Positions 1 to 7,136 of a DNA stretch of 11,182 nucleotides are shown in pieces. The stretch is from CAYPPG01 sp964412555. GTDB taxonomy: Bacteria > Hinthialibacterota > Hinthialibacteria > Hinthialibacterales > Hinthialibacteraceae. The stretch is taken from contig CAYPPG010000121.1 of the NCBI GenBank assembly GCA_964412555.1, positions 1 to 11,182 of the forward strand. Direction: 5' to 3'. Every line of letters begins with the position of its first letter. Positions within the stretch are counted from its first letter, which is position 1. Both the position numbers and the translations under genes were made by a program. The notes beneath the pieces were generated by a model that worked only from the letters and a program-made list of their open reading frames with translations, had not been told where the DNA came from and did no database searches.

Positions 1-380
1 TTGTTTTTACAAATTTCTGCATTTTTTTTCCTCTCGACTTTTTGCCGGTTCGTCAATTCTAATTTAAAAACAATTCGACAAGTGAAATGTGAAAAAAATA
101 AAATTTTTGATAGACACCTATACACGTTATGAAAATTTCTTTAAAATCAACGTAAAGTCGATAAATTTTTGTGTGTGGAAAAATTCGGCAAGGATTCTAG
201 AACCGTGAAAGAACTACGCGCCCGGTATAAAATCGTTACGCCGATGTTCATAGGCGACGCCTCTAAATAGTAGTATTTAATTACGTTTTATCGTAAATTT
301 GAATTTTGAATTTTCATAAAAAGGATCATTTGGACGTAGGATTAAAAAGCGAGAAATTATGAAATGAGGGTAATGCTGAA
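1..380. other. Gene-free AT-rich leader upstream of the cas operon
   Basis: No convincing coding region is present here on either strand. The DNA is rich in A and T runs and precedes the first gene of a tightly packed operon, so it most likely carries the promoter and 5' leader. I see no repeated units of CRISPR type. A short inverted repeat, TTACG-tttta-t-CGTAA, lies at 281-296, and a weaker CGCC/GGCG hairpin lies at 239-256. A possible promoter (TTCATA 247-252, TAGTAT 271-276, 18-base spacer) is too degenerate to call. The segment could instead be the distal end of a CRISPR leader or the decayed remnant of an upstream gene. It ends at the GAGGG (366-370) that precedes the cas10 ATG. Confidence 0.6.
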
Positions 381-1994
381 ATGAGCTGTCTTGTCTTGCT
401 TGAAACCTCTGGTAATCAAAAATACATCTTCGAAACCAACAAACTGCGTGAGAATGTAGGGGCTTCGGAATTGACCTATCGCGTTGGGACGCAGTATGTA
501 TTGAAAGCAGTGAATGATGAAGGTGGTCCTATGCTGTGGCGGGAGTCCCCCAAGGAAATGCGGGAGGCGATTCGCCAGCAAGAGGCATGTGACATCGAGG
601 TGATCTTCGCGGCATCGGGCAAGGCGCTGCTGCTTGTTAAGGAAAAGGGGATTGGAGAGAAGATTATCTCCGAAGTGACGTGTCAAGCACTCAAAAAAGC
701 CCCGGGGATTGATGTTTGTGGGGTTGTTGTTGAAGTCAACAGTAGCATGCATAAAGCTGTTCACATGGCGCATCGACGCTTGGAAGAAGTACGGTGCCGT
801 ATTCCTGGTCCTGCACAGCGTTTTTTGCGTTTCCCTATTATTGATGAGTGTGCTACTAGTGGCCTGCCTGCGAAACGGATGGCGCATTCTGATATTGACA
901 AACTGCCTAAAGATGAAATTGGTCCACGCTCCGCTGTTTCCATATCCAAGTTAAAATCAAGTAAAAAGTATTGGAACACTCGTATTAAAGAAATTGTTGG
1001 TAACAAATATACGCTCCCCAAAGCAACTACCCAATTGGAAAAAGGTATGGGTTGTGACTGGTTGGCAGTAATTCATGCTGATGGTAATGGTATTGGGAAA
1101 ATATTTCTTGATTTTGAAAAGTTTCTTAAGGAATTATATTCTGAAAAGGAATTAACCGATCGAGACTATATCAAACACCTTCGTGACTTCTCACTTGCGC
1201 TGGATGAATGTACGGAGAAAGCATTTCACAAAGCTCTCAATATGTTGAGCCTACGTAAATGTGAAGGCGAAAATATGCTTCCTATCGTTCCTATTATTCT
1301 TGGAGGGGACGATTTCACCGCTGTCTGTGATGGACGACAAGCGATGCGCTTCACGAAATGTTTCATAGAAAATTTTGAAGAAGAAACTAGAAAGTGTGAT
1401 AATGTAAAACAAATTATGCAAGTGGCATTAGACCAATCAAAAGTCACCTGTTGCGCGGGGGTAGCGATCATCAAACCACACTATCCTTTCTATGCGGCGT
1501 ATTCGCTTGCCGAGGAACTCATCAGCAATGCCAAGAAAGAAGCGAAGAGAGACGAACCTTATTTTTCCGCTATCGATTTCCATGTTCTCTACGATGCCAG
1601 CGGAACTGATTTAGAACGAATCCGGAAGTCTTTGGAAGTCGACAATGGGGATACTTTTCTTTTTGCACGACCGTATGCTATTCAAAACGTCAATGGACGG
1701 AAAAATCAAAACATCCATGATCTGGAAAATTGTATTCAGAAAATTCAAGAAAAGGATACCGACGGCAAGAGGAAACTCCCCAACAGTGTGTTGCATGAAT
1801 TGCGCGATGGACTGTTTCATGGCCGCAAGGAAGCAGATTCACGTTTAAATCTTCAATTGGGTAGGCGCTCAGAAGAAGATTTCGGTAAATTGATTTCCAA
1901 TAAAAGTCTCTTCTTGGAAAAAGAGGAAAAGTATTATACCGGATTGCTCGATGCCATGGAATTAGCGGAATTTTGGGAAGGGAAACAGTCATGA
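381..1994 (+). CDS. Cas10-type large subunit with GGDD cyclase palm and no HD domain (type III-D-like)
   Basis: This is the large subunit of a type III CRISPR effector. In the family, binding of target RNA switches on the palm domain, which polymerises ATP into cyclic oligoadenylate messengers. The 537-residue protein opens directly with the first palm-like domain: LETSGNQKYIFETNKLREN at 8-26, then GASEL at 27-31, a Cmr2/Cas10 hallmark. The second palm has HADGNGIGK at 232-240 and the catalytic GGDD at 308-311, followed by CAGVAIIKPHYPFY at 358-371 and DFHVLYDASG at 399-408, which I also know from Cas10. No N-terminal HD nuclease domain is present and the protein is shorter than typical Cas10, so single-stranded DNA cleavage by this subunit is not expected. 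The ATG has GAGGG ten bases upstream. Its stop overlaps the next start as ATGA at 1991-1994, suggesting translational coupling. Confidence 0.93.
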   Translation: MSCLVLLETSGNQKYIFETNKLRENVGASELTYRVGTQYVLKAVNDEGGPMLWRESPKEMREAIRQQEACDIEVIFAASGKALLLVKEKGIGEKIISEVTCQALKKAPGIDVCGVVVEVNSSMHKAVHMAHRRLEEVRCRIPGPAQRFLRFPIIDECATSGLPAKRMAHSDIDKLPKDEIGPRSAVSISKLKSSKKYWNTRIKEIVGNKYTLPKATTQLEKGMGCDWLAVIHADGNGIGKIFLDFEKFLKELYSEKELTDRDYIKHLRDFSLALDECTEKAFHKALNMLSLRKCEGENMLPIVPIILGGDDFTAVCDGRQAMRFTKCFIENFEEETRKCDNVKQIMQVALDQSKVTCCAGVAIIKPHYPFYAAYSLAEELISNAKKEAKRDEPYFSAIDFHVLYDASGTDLERIRKSLEVDNGDTFLFARPYAIQNVNGRKNQNIHDLENCIQKIQEKDTDGKRKLPNSVLHELRDGLFHGRKEADSRLNLQLGRRSEEDFGKLISNKSLFLEKEEKYYTGLLDAMELAEFWEGKQS

Positions 1995-4507
1995 ACGCCT
2001 CTGAGAACAATACCAACGATACCGGAACCGAACGAATATTGCCAAGTCCTTTCACATTGCAGGTGACAATGTTATCCGACTGGCATGTTGGATCAGGTAT
2101 GGGGCGTCCTGGGGACGTGGATCGTTTGGTAGTCCGCGATTCCGACGAATTGCCCTATATTCCTGCAAAGACATTGCGCGGCATCTGGCGTGACGCGTGT
2201 GAGCGATTAGCGCGGGGATTGGATAACGGTACTGTAGGCGGTTGGACAAAACTGGTCGACCATATCTTTGGCAGCCAACCCAGCCTTGGGGGTGAAAACA
2301 ATCCTGATCCGACAGGCTTCCACTTCGTACCGTCCAATAAGCCTCTTTCTTCACCATTGAAAGTTTCTTCCGCGAGGTTTTCCGAGAACCTTCGTCGTGC
2401 CATGAAACAAGATCGCCGCCTTCTCGATGCGTTAACTTTTATTAAGCCCGGGGTGCGCATCGATCCCAAAACCGGTTCTGCAAAAGAAGATCATTTGCAT
2501 TTCGATGAAGTGGCTCGAACTCAATCTGTTCTGGAGGCAGAATGCACGCTTGACATCCCCGAGGATGATCCATCCTTTCAACATATTTCTGCTTTGTTAT
2601 TGGCATCGACTCTTTTGGTCGAACGGTTGGGCGGAAAACGTCGGCGTGGCATGGGCAAATGCAAACTGAAAATCAACGAAGGGAATGTGAATCAAGCCCT
2701 TGCATGGCTGGAAAGTCATACTCAAGCACCGACGAGAGTAATGCATGAGGAATCGAATGAGCAACCATTATCCCCTCTTCCCTCTACAACTGAATCCGGA
2801 TGGATAAGGATTCCATTGATTCTTACTTTGAAATCGCCCTTGGCCGCGTCTTGGAGAACAGTTGGGAATGTGGTTGAGTCGCTTGATTTTCTGCCGGGAA
2901 CTTATTTACTCCCCCATATCACAAAAACATTGAAAAAATTAAATGTCGATCCTTGCGAAGCCATTGCTCGTGGAGATATTTGTGTTTTATCCGCTTATCC
3001 GGAGATTCAAGATAAACGAAGCCGGCCTATTCCTATGGCGTTTTTCGAACAGAAAGATCAAGGGGCAGATCATTCAAAAAAGATCGTGAACCGGCTTAAG
3101 GAAAAAGATAATCCTAATAACGTACTTAAGCAATTTCGAGGAAACTACATTGAATCTTCTGCGAATCCAAATCAACCGCAGTGGAGAAAAACACCGATGT
3201 GCGTTCAAACCCACAATGCGGTCCTTGACCAAAGCCAGCGTCCGGATTCCGCTGTGGGTGGTGTGTATAGTTATAAAGCCATCGCACATATCGAAGGAGA
3301 AGAACCCGTAAAACTGCTGAGTGAATTACGTATACGCGAATCACTTGTACGCACTTTATCTGATCAATGGTGGAAAAATTTGGATGGAAAAATCCATTTG
3401 GGACGTTCTATCAAAGATGATTATGGATTAGTAGAACTTAAAACCAGATCAATGGAAGCGTTTCAATCTGATGCTGAACCAAAGAACAATGAGCTAATTG
3501 TCTGGTTACTTTCCGATATGATTCTTCGAGACGAGATGTTGCGTCCAGCAACGACGGTGGACGAGTTGCGTAAGGAACTGAGCGAAGAACTTGGTGTTGA
3601 ATTACACGTTCGTGAAACAGAAAATGGCAATGATCCAAACGCTCCGCTCAATACTGCATTCCGTGTGCGGCGTATGGATTCATGGAATTCAAAATGGGGG
3701 TTACCACGTCCAACTCTGGCAACTATTCAGGCAGGTTCTTGCGTTATCTTTACAGTAGAAGGTGAAATTGATGTGAAGAGGTTACAAGAAATCGAAGCCT
3801 CCGGCATTGGTGAACGCACTGCGGAGGGTTACGGTCAGGTTTGTTTTAACGATCCGATTTTAAATAAATCTGAAGTGATAATGAGTCGGTTTGAAAATAC
3901 AAATTCTTCACCAGATCATTGTCCTATTGGCACAGATCAAATTGAATACAAATTTGCGCACCTTATTGAAGAGGAAGCTTGGAAGGCGCAGATTAACCGA
4001 ATTGTATTATCTTTTGCTCAAAACCGGCAGAATCGGAAAGAACAATTAGGATGGGAAATCATAGATAATAAGATCAGCAAGCCGACCATGAGTCAATTAG
4101 GCGGATTGAGAAGTGTTCTTACTTTCTTGAAGAAATGGGGAGATGAAACAAAAGCAATCACCTGGCTTGATCAACTCAAAGATAATAAGAAACGTTCAGA
4201 AACTTGGATCAATGATTCTATCGGGAAATGCAAAACTTTACTTGGATTCGAAAAAAAGGAAGAGATACAAGACGAAAGAAATCAAGAAAAAATAGATGAG
4301 GAAAAACGGGAGTGTTTGTGGAAATTACTCGAAAAAGAAATTAACAATAAAAGAAAATGGCCTACATTAAATCAAAACGACGAATCGAAATTAAAAAAAG
4401 AACTATGGCCTTATGCTGTTCGCGCGTTTTTCGATGCTTGCATTCGCGCGCATAAGCGGGATTTGGATCGATCGATGGAGGAGAAGGAGGCCGATTATGG
4501 CACGTGA
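1991..4507 (+). CDS. Cas7-Cas5-Cas11-like fusion RAMP protein of a type III-D2/III-Dv complex
   Basis: This is a backbone subunit that should bind crRNA and cap part of the effector. Three regions are visible in 838 residues. Residues 20-228 form a Cas7/RAMP domain: HVGSG at 32-36, a Csm3-like VDRLVVRD at 43-50 with D44 at the place of the Csm3 catalytic Asp, YIPAKTLRGIWRDA at 56-69, HIFG at 91-94, and the glycine-rich loop GGKRRRGMGK at 214-223. Residues 270-622 look like a second, divergent RAMP domain, probably Cas5-like, ending in GERTAEGYGQ at 607-616. Residues 650-838 are highly charged and predicted helical, as expected of a Cas11 small subunit. The fusion order matches the Cas7-5-11 protein of type III-Dv; the Cas5 and Cas11 parts rest on position and general character. 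I prefer the ATG at 1991, after GGAAGGGA (1976-1983), over an in-frame TTG at 1973. The gene ends 11 bases inside the next one. Confidence 0.85.
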   Translation: MNASENNTNDTGTERILPSPFTLQVTMLSDWHVGSGMGRPGDVDRLVVRDSDELPYIPAKTLRGIWRDACERLARGLDNGTVGGWTKLVDHIFGSQPSLGGENNPDPTGFHFVPSNKPLSSPLKVSSARFSENLRRAMKQDRRLLDALTFIKPGVRIDPKTGSAKEDHLHFDEVARTQSVLEAECTLDIPEDDPSFQHISALLLASTLLVERLGGKRRRGMGKCKLKINEGNVNQALAWLESHTQAPTRVMHEESNEQPLSPLPSTTESGWIRIPLILTLKSPLAASWRTVGNVVESLDFLPGTYLLPHITKTLKKLNVDPCEAIARGDICVLSAYPEIQDKRSRPIPMAFFEQKDQGADHSKKIVNRLKEKDNPNNVLKQFRGNYIESSANPNQPQWRKTPMCVQTHNAVLDQSQRPDSAVGGVYSYKAIAHIEGEEPVKLLSELRIRESLVRTLSDQWWKNLDGKIHLGRSIKDDYGLVELKTRSMEAFQSDAEPKNNELIVWLLSDMILRDEMLRPATTVDELRKELSEELGVELHVRETENGNDPNAPLNTAFRVRRMDSWNSKWGLPRPTLATIQAGSCVIFTVEGEIDVKRLQEIEASGIGERTAEGYGQVCFNDPILNKSEVIMSRFENTNSSPDHCPIGTDQIEYKFAHLIEEEAWKAQINRIVLSFAQNRQNRKEQLGWEIIDNKISKPTMSQLGGLRSVLTFLKKWGDETKAITWLDQLKDNKKRSETWINDSIGKCKTLLGFEKKEEIQDERNQEKIDEEKRECLWKLLEKEINNKRKWPTLNQNDESKLKKELWPYAVRAFFDACIRAHKRDLDRSMEEKEADYGT
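4484..4490 (+). promoter_or_regulatory. Shine-Dalgarno AAGGAGG setting the start of the double-Cas7 gene
   Basis: A near-perfect AAGGAGG lies six bases before the ATG at 4497, inside the 3' end of the preceding gene. It argues for 4497 rather than the upstream in-frame ATG at 4413, which would add 28 unrelated residues overlapping the previous gene. It also allows strong translation of this subunit independent of coupling. Confidence 0.8.
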
Positions 4508-6320
4508 TATCAGCAGCCGATTGATTCTGAAGGGCGACCTTATCTCGTTAACCCCTTTGCATGTGGGCGGATATGGGGAAGATGTCGATACCGACCTGCC
4601 GCTTGCACGTAATGGAGAGGGGCAATGGTACATTCCCGGAACCAGCTTAGCGGGAGCGATGAGGAACTGGTGTGAAGATGTATTCGGAATCATTAAAGTG
4701 AATCATGTTTGGGGATTTCAACAGGACGATCATGGCCACGCCAGTCACATTTTCATCGATGATTCAGTAATTGAGGATATTGTCTTGATTGAAATCCGTG
4801 ACGGTGTCGGTATTGACCGTGAATGGGGAAGCGCTGCTGAAAATATCAAGTTTGATCGTGCTATCCTCCCAAGAGGGACGAAACTACCTTTCCATTTGGA
4901 TGTAGAGATTCCATCTTTTTGGGAAAACAATTCATCTCCATCGCAGTTTGCTCTATTTACGAGAGAAGTGGCTCTCTCAATGGTAGCTGCCTTGCATGAA
5001 GCACTAACTGCGGGTGAGATCAGACTCGGTGCCTCAAAGACACGAGGTATGGGTAGAATAAGACTTGAAGGAGCTTCATTTTTCGAACAGCTGTTTGATA
5101 ATCGCGATATTCTCGTTACTCTCAAGCAAAACAACAATGGATTCATGGTTAAACAAGAGGATATTATCCAAGCACATAAAAAATATCCCGCCAAACAAAT
5201 ACCCGGTTTGGATATAAACATCATGTGGAAACCTCTCAGTCCATTGATGGTGAAGTCTGGATTCGAAGGCATTGCCGCTGATATGCTGCCGTTGGTGAGT
5301 GGTTTAAACGGAGGAGTTGCACCGGTCTTGCCAGGGAGTTCAATCAAAGGTGCATTGCGGAGCCAGGCAGAACGAATCGTGCGAACGCTGCTACATCGTG
5401 ATGTCTTTGATATTTCCGATCCTAAAAAGCGGTTCATGGAACAAGTCAAACTTCCTTTAATTGATTCTTTGTTTGGAACTGTTGGTGAGAGCAAGTCAGA
5501 ACGTGCTGAACGGTCTCGCACGGAGAATGAAAACGATCCCCTACCTGGTTTGGGCGCATTAGGTATAGATGACTGCTACATGAATTGTACATTATCGGAA
5601 AAGCAGTGTGAAGATATCTTAGACTCGAAGGACGATTCAACTTTACGCCAATCTTTGGACAATTCCTGTGCCCATAATTGGCAACACGCCTACCATGTCG
5701 CCGTGGATCGCTGGACAGGTGGAGCGGCGGAAGGGGCATTGTACACCGTGCTGGAGCCTCACAACACTGCGTGGGAACCACTGCAATTATCGCTGAATCT
5801 TTCCCGTATTAGCGAAAACGACAAATACCCAGTGCTTACGCTACTTCTTCTTACACTGCGTGACCTGGCGCAGGGGCGAATCCCGATTGGATTTGGAACT
5901 CATCGCGGGATGGGGGCGGTTGAAGTGGAGTCGGTTGAGTTTAAAGCTAGGGGGAGTGACAATCCTTTCGGAATATTGGATGGATTTCAACTTAAGAGAG
6001 GACGACTTAATGATCTTCCACATGAGTTGCATGACTTACTTCAAAACGAATGGAGAGCGTGGACGGGCACGAAAATCAGAAGATGTCACATAAAGAATTT
6101 TACTGTTTTCAAGGATCAAGAGATAGAATTTTGTTCTGGAATTAATGTAATCATCGGAGCCAACAGCACAGGAAAATCTCATTTATTGAAGATTCTCTAT
6201 GCACTGACTCAATGGATGACAAGCAAGAGTTTCGTAACTGATAAAAAGCAAGAATTATTATTTGATCTTTTCAATGGTCTTTTTAGACCCGAGAAAGGTG
6301 ATATATCATTGTTATTGTGA
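4497..6320 (+). CDS. Double-Cas7 RAMP protein (Cas7-2x-like) fused in frame to the Walker A lobe of an AAA/ABC-type ATPase
   Basis: The protein carries two consecutive Cas7 domains, each expected to hold a segment of crRNA and possibly cut target RNA once. Domain 1 (about 1-195) has LHVGG at 21-25, an Asp cluster DVDTDLP at 29-35, YIPGTSLAGAMRNW at 45-58, GIDREWGSAAENIKFDR at 105-121 and a GASKTRGMGR loop at 178-187. Domain 2 (about 238-500) has AADMLPLV at 260-267, LPGSSIKGALRSQ at 278-290, SLFG at 324-327, DRWTGGAAEGALY at 404-416 and IGFGTHRGMG at 464-473. The Cas7 part should end near 520, but the frame stays open. Residues 526-607 are the start of an ATPase: IKNFTVF at 532-538 and Walker A GANSTGKS at 554-561. 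A TGA then stops translation after 607 residues. The same frame resumes as the rest of the ATPase. The truncated lobe cannot be a complete ATPase. The Cas7 domains look intact. Confidence 0.88.
   Translation: MARDISSRLILKGDLISLTPLHVGGYGEDVDTDLPLARNGEGQWYIPGTSLAGAMRNWCEDVFGIIKVNHVWGFQQDDHGHASHIFIDDSVIEDIVLIEIRDGVGIDREWGSAAENIKFDRAILPRGTKLPFHLDVEIPSFWENNSSPSQFALFTREVALSMVAALHEALTAGEIRLGASKTRGMGRIRLEGASFFEQLFDNRDILVTLKQNNNGFMVKQEDIIQAHKKYPAKQIPGLDINIMWKPLSPLMVKSGFEGIAADMLPLVSGLNGGVAPVLPGSSIKGALRSQAERIVRTLLHRDVFDISDPKKRFMEQVKLPLIDSLFGTVGESKSERAERSRTENENDPLPGLGALGIDDCYMNCTLSEKQCEDILDSKDDSTLRQSLDNSCAHNWQHAYHVAVDRWTGGAAEGALYTVLEPHNTAWEPLQLSLNLSRISENDKYPVLTLLLLTLRDLAQGRIPIGFGTHRGMGAVEVESVEFKARGSDNPFGILDGFQLKRGRLNDLPHELHDLLQNEWRAWTGTKIRRCHIKNFTVFKDQEIEFCSGINVIIGANSTGKSHLLKILYALTQWMTSKSFVTDKKQELLFDLFNGLFRPEKGDISLLL
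6044..6056 (+). repeat. Left copy of a 13-base imperfect direct repeat bordering the ATPase-nuclease cassette
   Basis: AAACGAATGGAGA here and AAACAAATGGAGA at 7674-7686 agree at 12 of 13 bases and bracket the ATPase-nuclease cassette. Part of the match, AATGGAGA, is also a Shine-Dalgarno sequence used in this operon, so the similarity may come from translation signals, not from an insertion event. Confidence 0.3.
6049..6065 (+). promoter_or_regulatory. Shine-Dalgarno-like AATGGAGA followed by ACG: possible relic start of the ATPase
   Basis: AATGGAGA at 6049-6056 is followed after six bases by ACG at 6063-6065, in the ATPase frame. The same octamer with the same spacing precedes the starts of the Csx19-like gene (7679-7686, GTG at 7693) and the CARF gene (10337-10344, ATG at 10351). 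If the ACG was once ATG, the ATPase would have begun MGTKIRRCHIKNF, a sensible N-terminus for such an enzyme. This is an inference; ACG is a very poor bacterial start codon. Confidence 0.3.
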
Positions 6321-7136
6321 GACCATTCCAATGATATTGAATCTGATATCAGTGTAAAATTTACAAACCAATATAAACAAAGTACAAAAATCGTTTCAGA
6401 GAAAAAATACCTTGAATATCATCCGTTGGTCGTAAAACAAATGAAAATAGCAAAAGGGATTTTTATACCACCAAATGAAGTATTATCAATATATCCAGGA
6501 TTCAATGCTGCGATAGAAAATAGAGAATTTGAATATGATCAAACATATTATGATATATGCGATGCCTTGGATTCCAATCCTCTCAAAGAAAAAAAAGATA
6601 TTATACAACGAATAATAATTGAATTAGAAGATATTTTGCAAGGCACTATAATTCGTAAAGGAAATCGATTTTACTTACAAAGCAAATATGGACTAATTAT
6701 AGAATCGCATCTAATGGCTGAAGGGTATCGAAAAATTGGCTTGTTGCTTCAACTGATCAAGAATGGGAAAATTAATGAAAATACGGTTCTATTTTGGGAT
6801 GAACCAGAAGCAGACATGAATCCCAAAATAATCAGTAAAATTGCTAGAATTTTGAGACAATTATCAGAGGGACTTGGAATACAAATATTTGTAACTACTC
6901 ATGATTATTTGCTATCAAATGAATTATCACTTGCAGCAGAGTACAAAAAACAACCGAGTATCCCGATGCGCTTTTTCACAATGAGTCGAACAATAGATGA
7001 TGAACCTGTTTTAATTCAAAGCGGAGAAGTTCTAGCTGACTTAAAAGAGAATCCGATATTGGATGAATTCTCAGCATTTTATAGTCGTGAAGAAGACGAA
7101 ATTCGTAAGCATATAAACAAAGAGGTATCACAATGA
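6066..7136 (+). pseudogene. AAA/ABC-type ATPase interrupted by an in-frame TGA at 6318-6320
   Basis: Read through the TGA, this frame encodes one complete small ATPase of the SMC/RecF/AAA_15-like kind. It has Walker A GANSTGKS (6156-6179), IFIPPNEVLSIYPGF after the stop, a signature-like HLMAEGYRKIGLLLQLI, Walker B NTVLFWDEPEADMNP and the H-loop VTTHDYLLSNEL. Both halves lie in the same frame with no other lesion, so a single nonsense change explains the break. In relatives as I remember them, this position follows a basic stretch, so CGA (Arg) to TGA is plausible. TGA is a normal stop in at least four other genes here, so code reassignment is unlikely. Alternatives are programmed readthrough, a sequencing error, or a split enzyme assembled from two polypeptides. 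I mark it as disrupted on sequence alone; loss of function is not proven. Confidence 0.65.
6441..7136 (+). CDS. C-terminal ATPase fragment (signature, Walker B, H-loop) as a separately readable ORF
   Basis: If translated alone, the part after the TGA could begin at the ATG at 6441 (MKIAKGIFIPPNE, 231 residues) or a TTG at 6426; neither has a recognisable Shine-Dalgarno site. The fragment holds the signature-like LMAEGYRKIG, Walker B VLFWDEPEADMNP and H-loop TTHDYLL but has no Walker A, so it cannot bind ATP in the usual way alone. It ends in an ATGA overlap with the nuclease-like gene, the coupling expected of an ATPase-partner pair. Its base composition is distinctly AT-rich: row 6541-6600 is about 30% G+C by hand count, against about 48% in row 2641-2700 of the RAMP genes. 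That is consistent with a different origin. Best read as the 3' half of the interrupted ATPase. Confidence 0.6.
   Translation: MKIAKGIFIPPNEVLSIYPGFNAAIENREFEYDQTYYDICDALDSNPLKEKKDIIQRIIIELEDILQGTIIRKGNRFYLQSKYGLIIESHLMAEGYRKIGLLLQLIKNGKINENTVLFWDEPEADMNPKIISKIARILRQLSEGLGIQIFVTTHDYLLSNELSLAAEYKKQPSIPMRFFTMSRTIDDEPVLIQSGEVLADLKENPILDEFSAFYSREEDEIRKHINKEVSQ

Noticed and set aside
72..192. Near-repeat AATTCGACAAG (72-82) and AATTCGGCAAG (182-192) in the leader, considered as CRISPR repeats or paired regulator sites
   Set aside because: Only 11 bases, two copies with one mismatch, 110 apart, and no further units or symmetry; chance in AT-rich DNA is adequate.
239..256. CGCC/GGCG hairpin as a terminator of an upstream gene
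   Set aside because: The stem is only four clear pairs and no T run follows it.
247..276. Possible sigma-70 promoter, TTCATA and TAGTAT with an 18-base spacer
   Set aside because: Each box matches the consensus at only four of six positions and several alternatives of equal quality exist in this leader.
1973..1990. TTG at 1973 as start of the Cas7-Cas5-Cas11-like gene
   Set aside because: The ATG at 1991 has the better start codon, a purine-rich binding site at 1976-1983 and the ATGA overlap used elsewhere in the operon.
4413..4496. Upstream ATG at 4413 as the start of the double-Cas7 gene
   Set aside because: It would overlap the previous gene by 95 bases, adds residues unlike any Cas7 N-terminus, and ignores the AAGGAGG six bases before ATG 4497.
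4745..5521. Long open frame of 258 codons on the minus strand
   Set aside because: It lies wholly inside the double-Cas7 gene, has low-complexity Ser/Arg-rich content and no recognisable motif; it is a shadow frame.
6318..6320. TGA read as tryptophan, glycine or selenocysteine by an altered code
   Set aside because: TGA ends Cas10, the Cas7-5-11-like protein, the ATPase and Csx19 at sensible places, and no selenocysteine-type hairpin was evident just after the codon.
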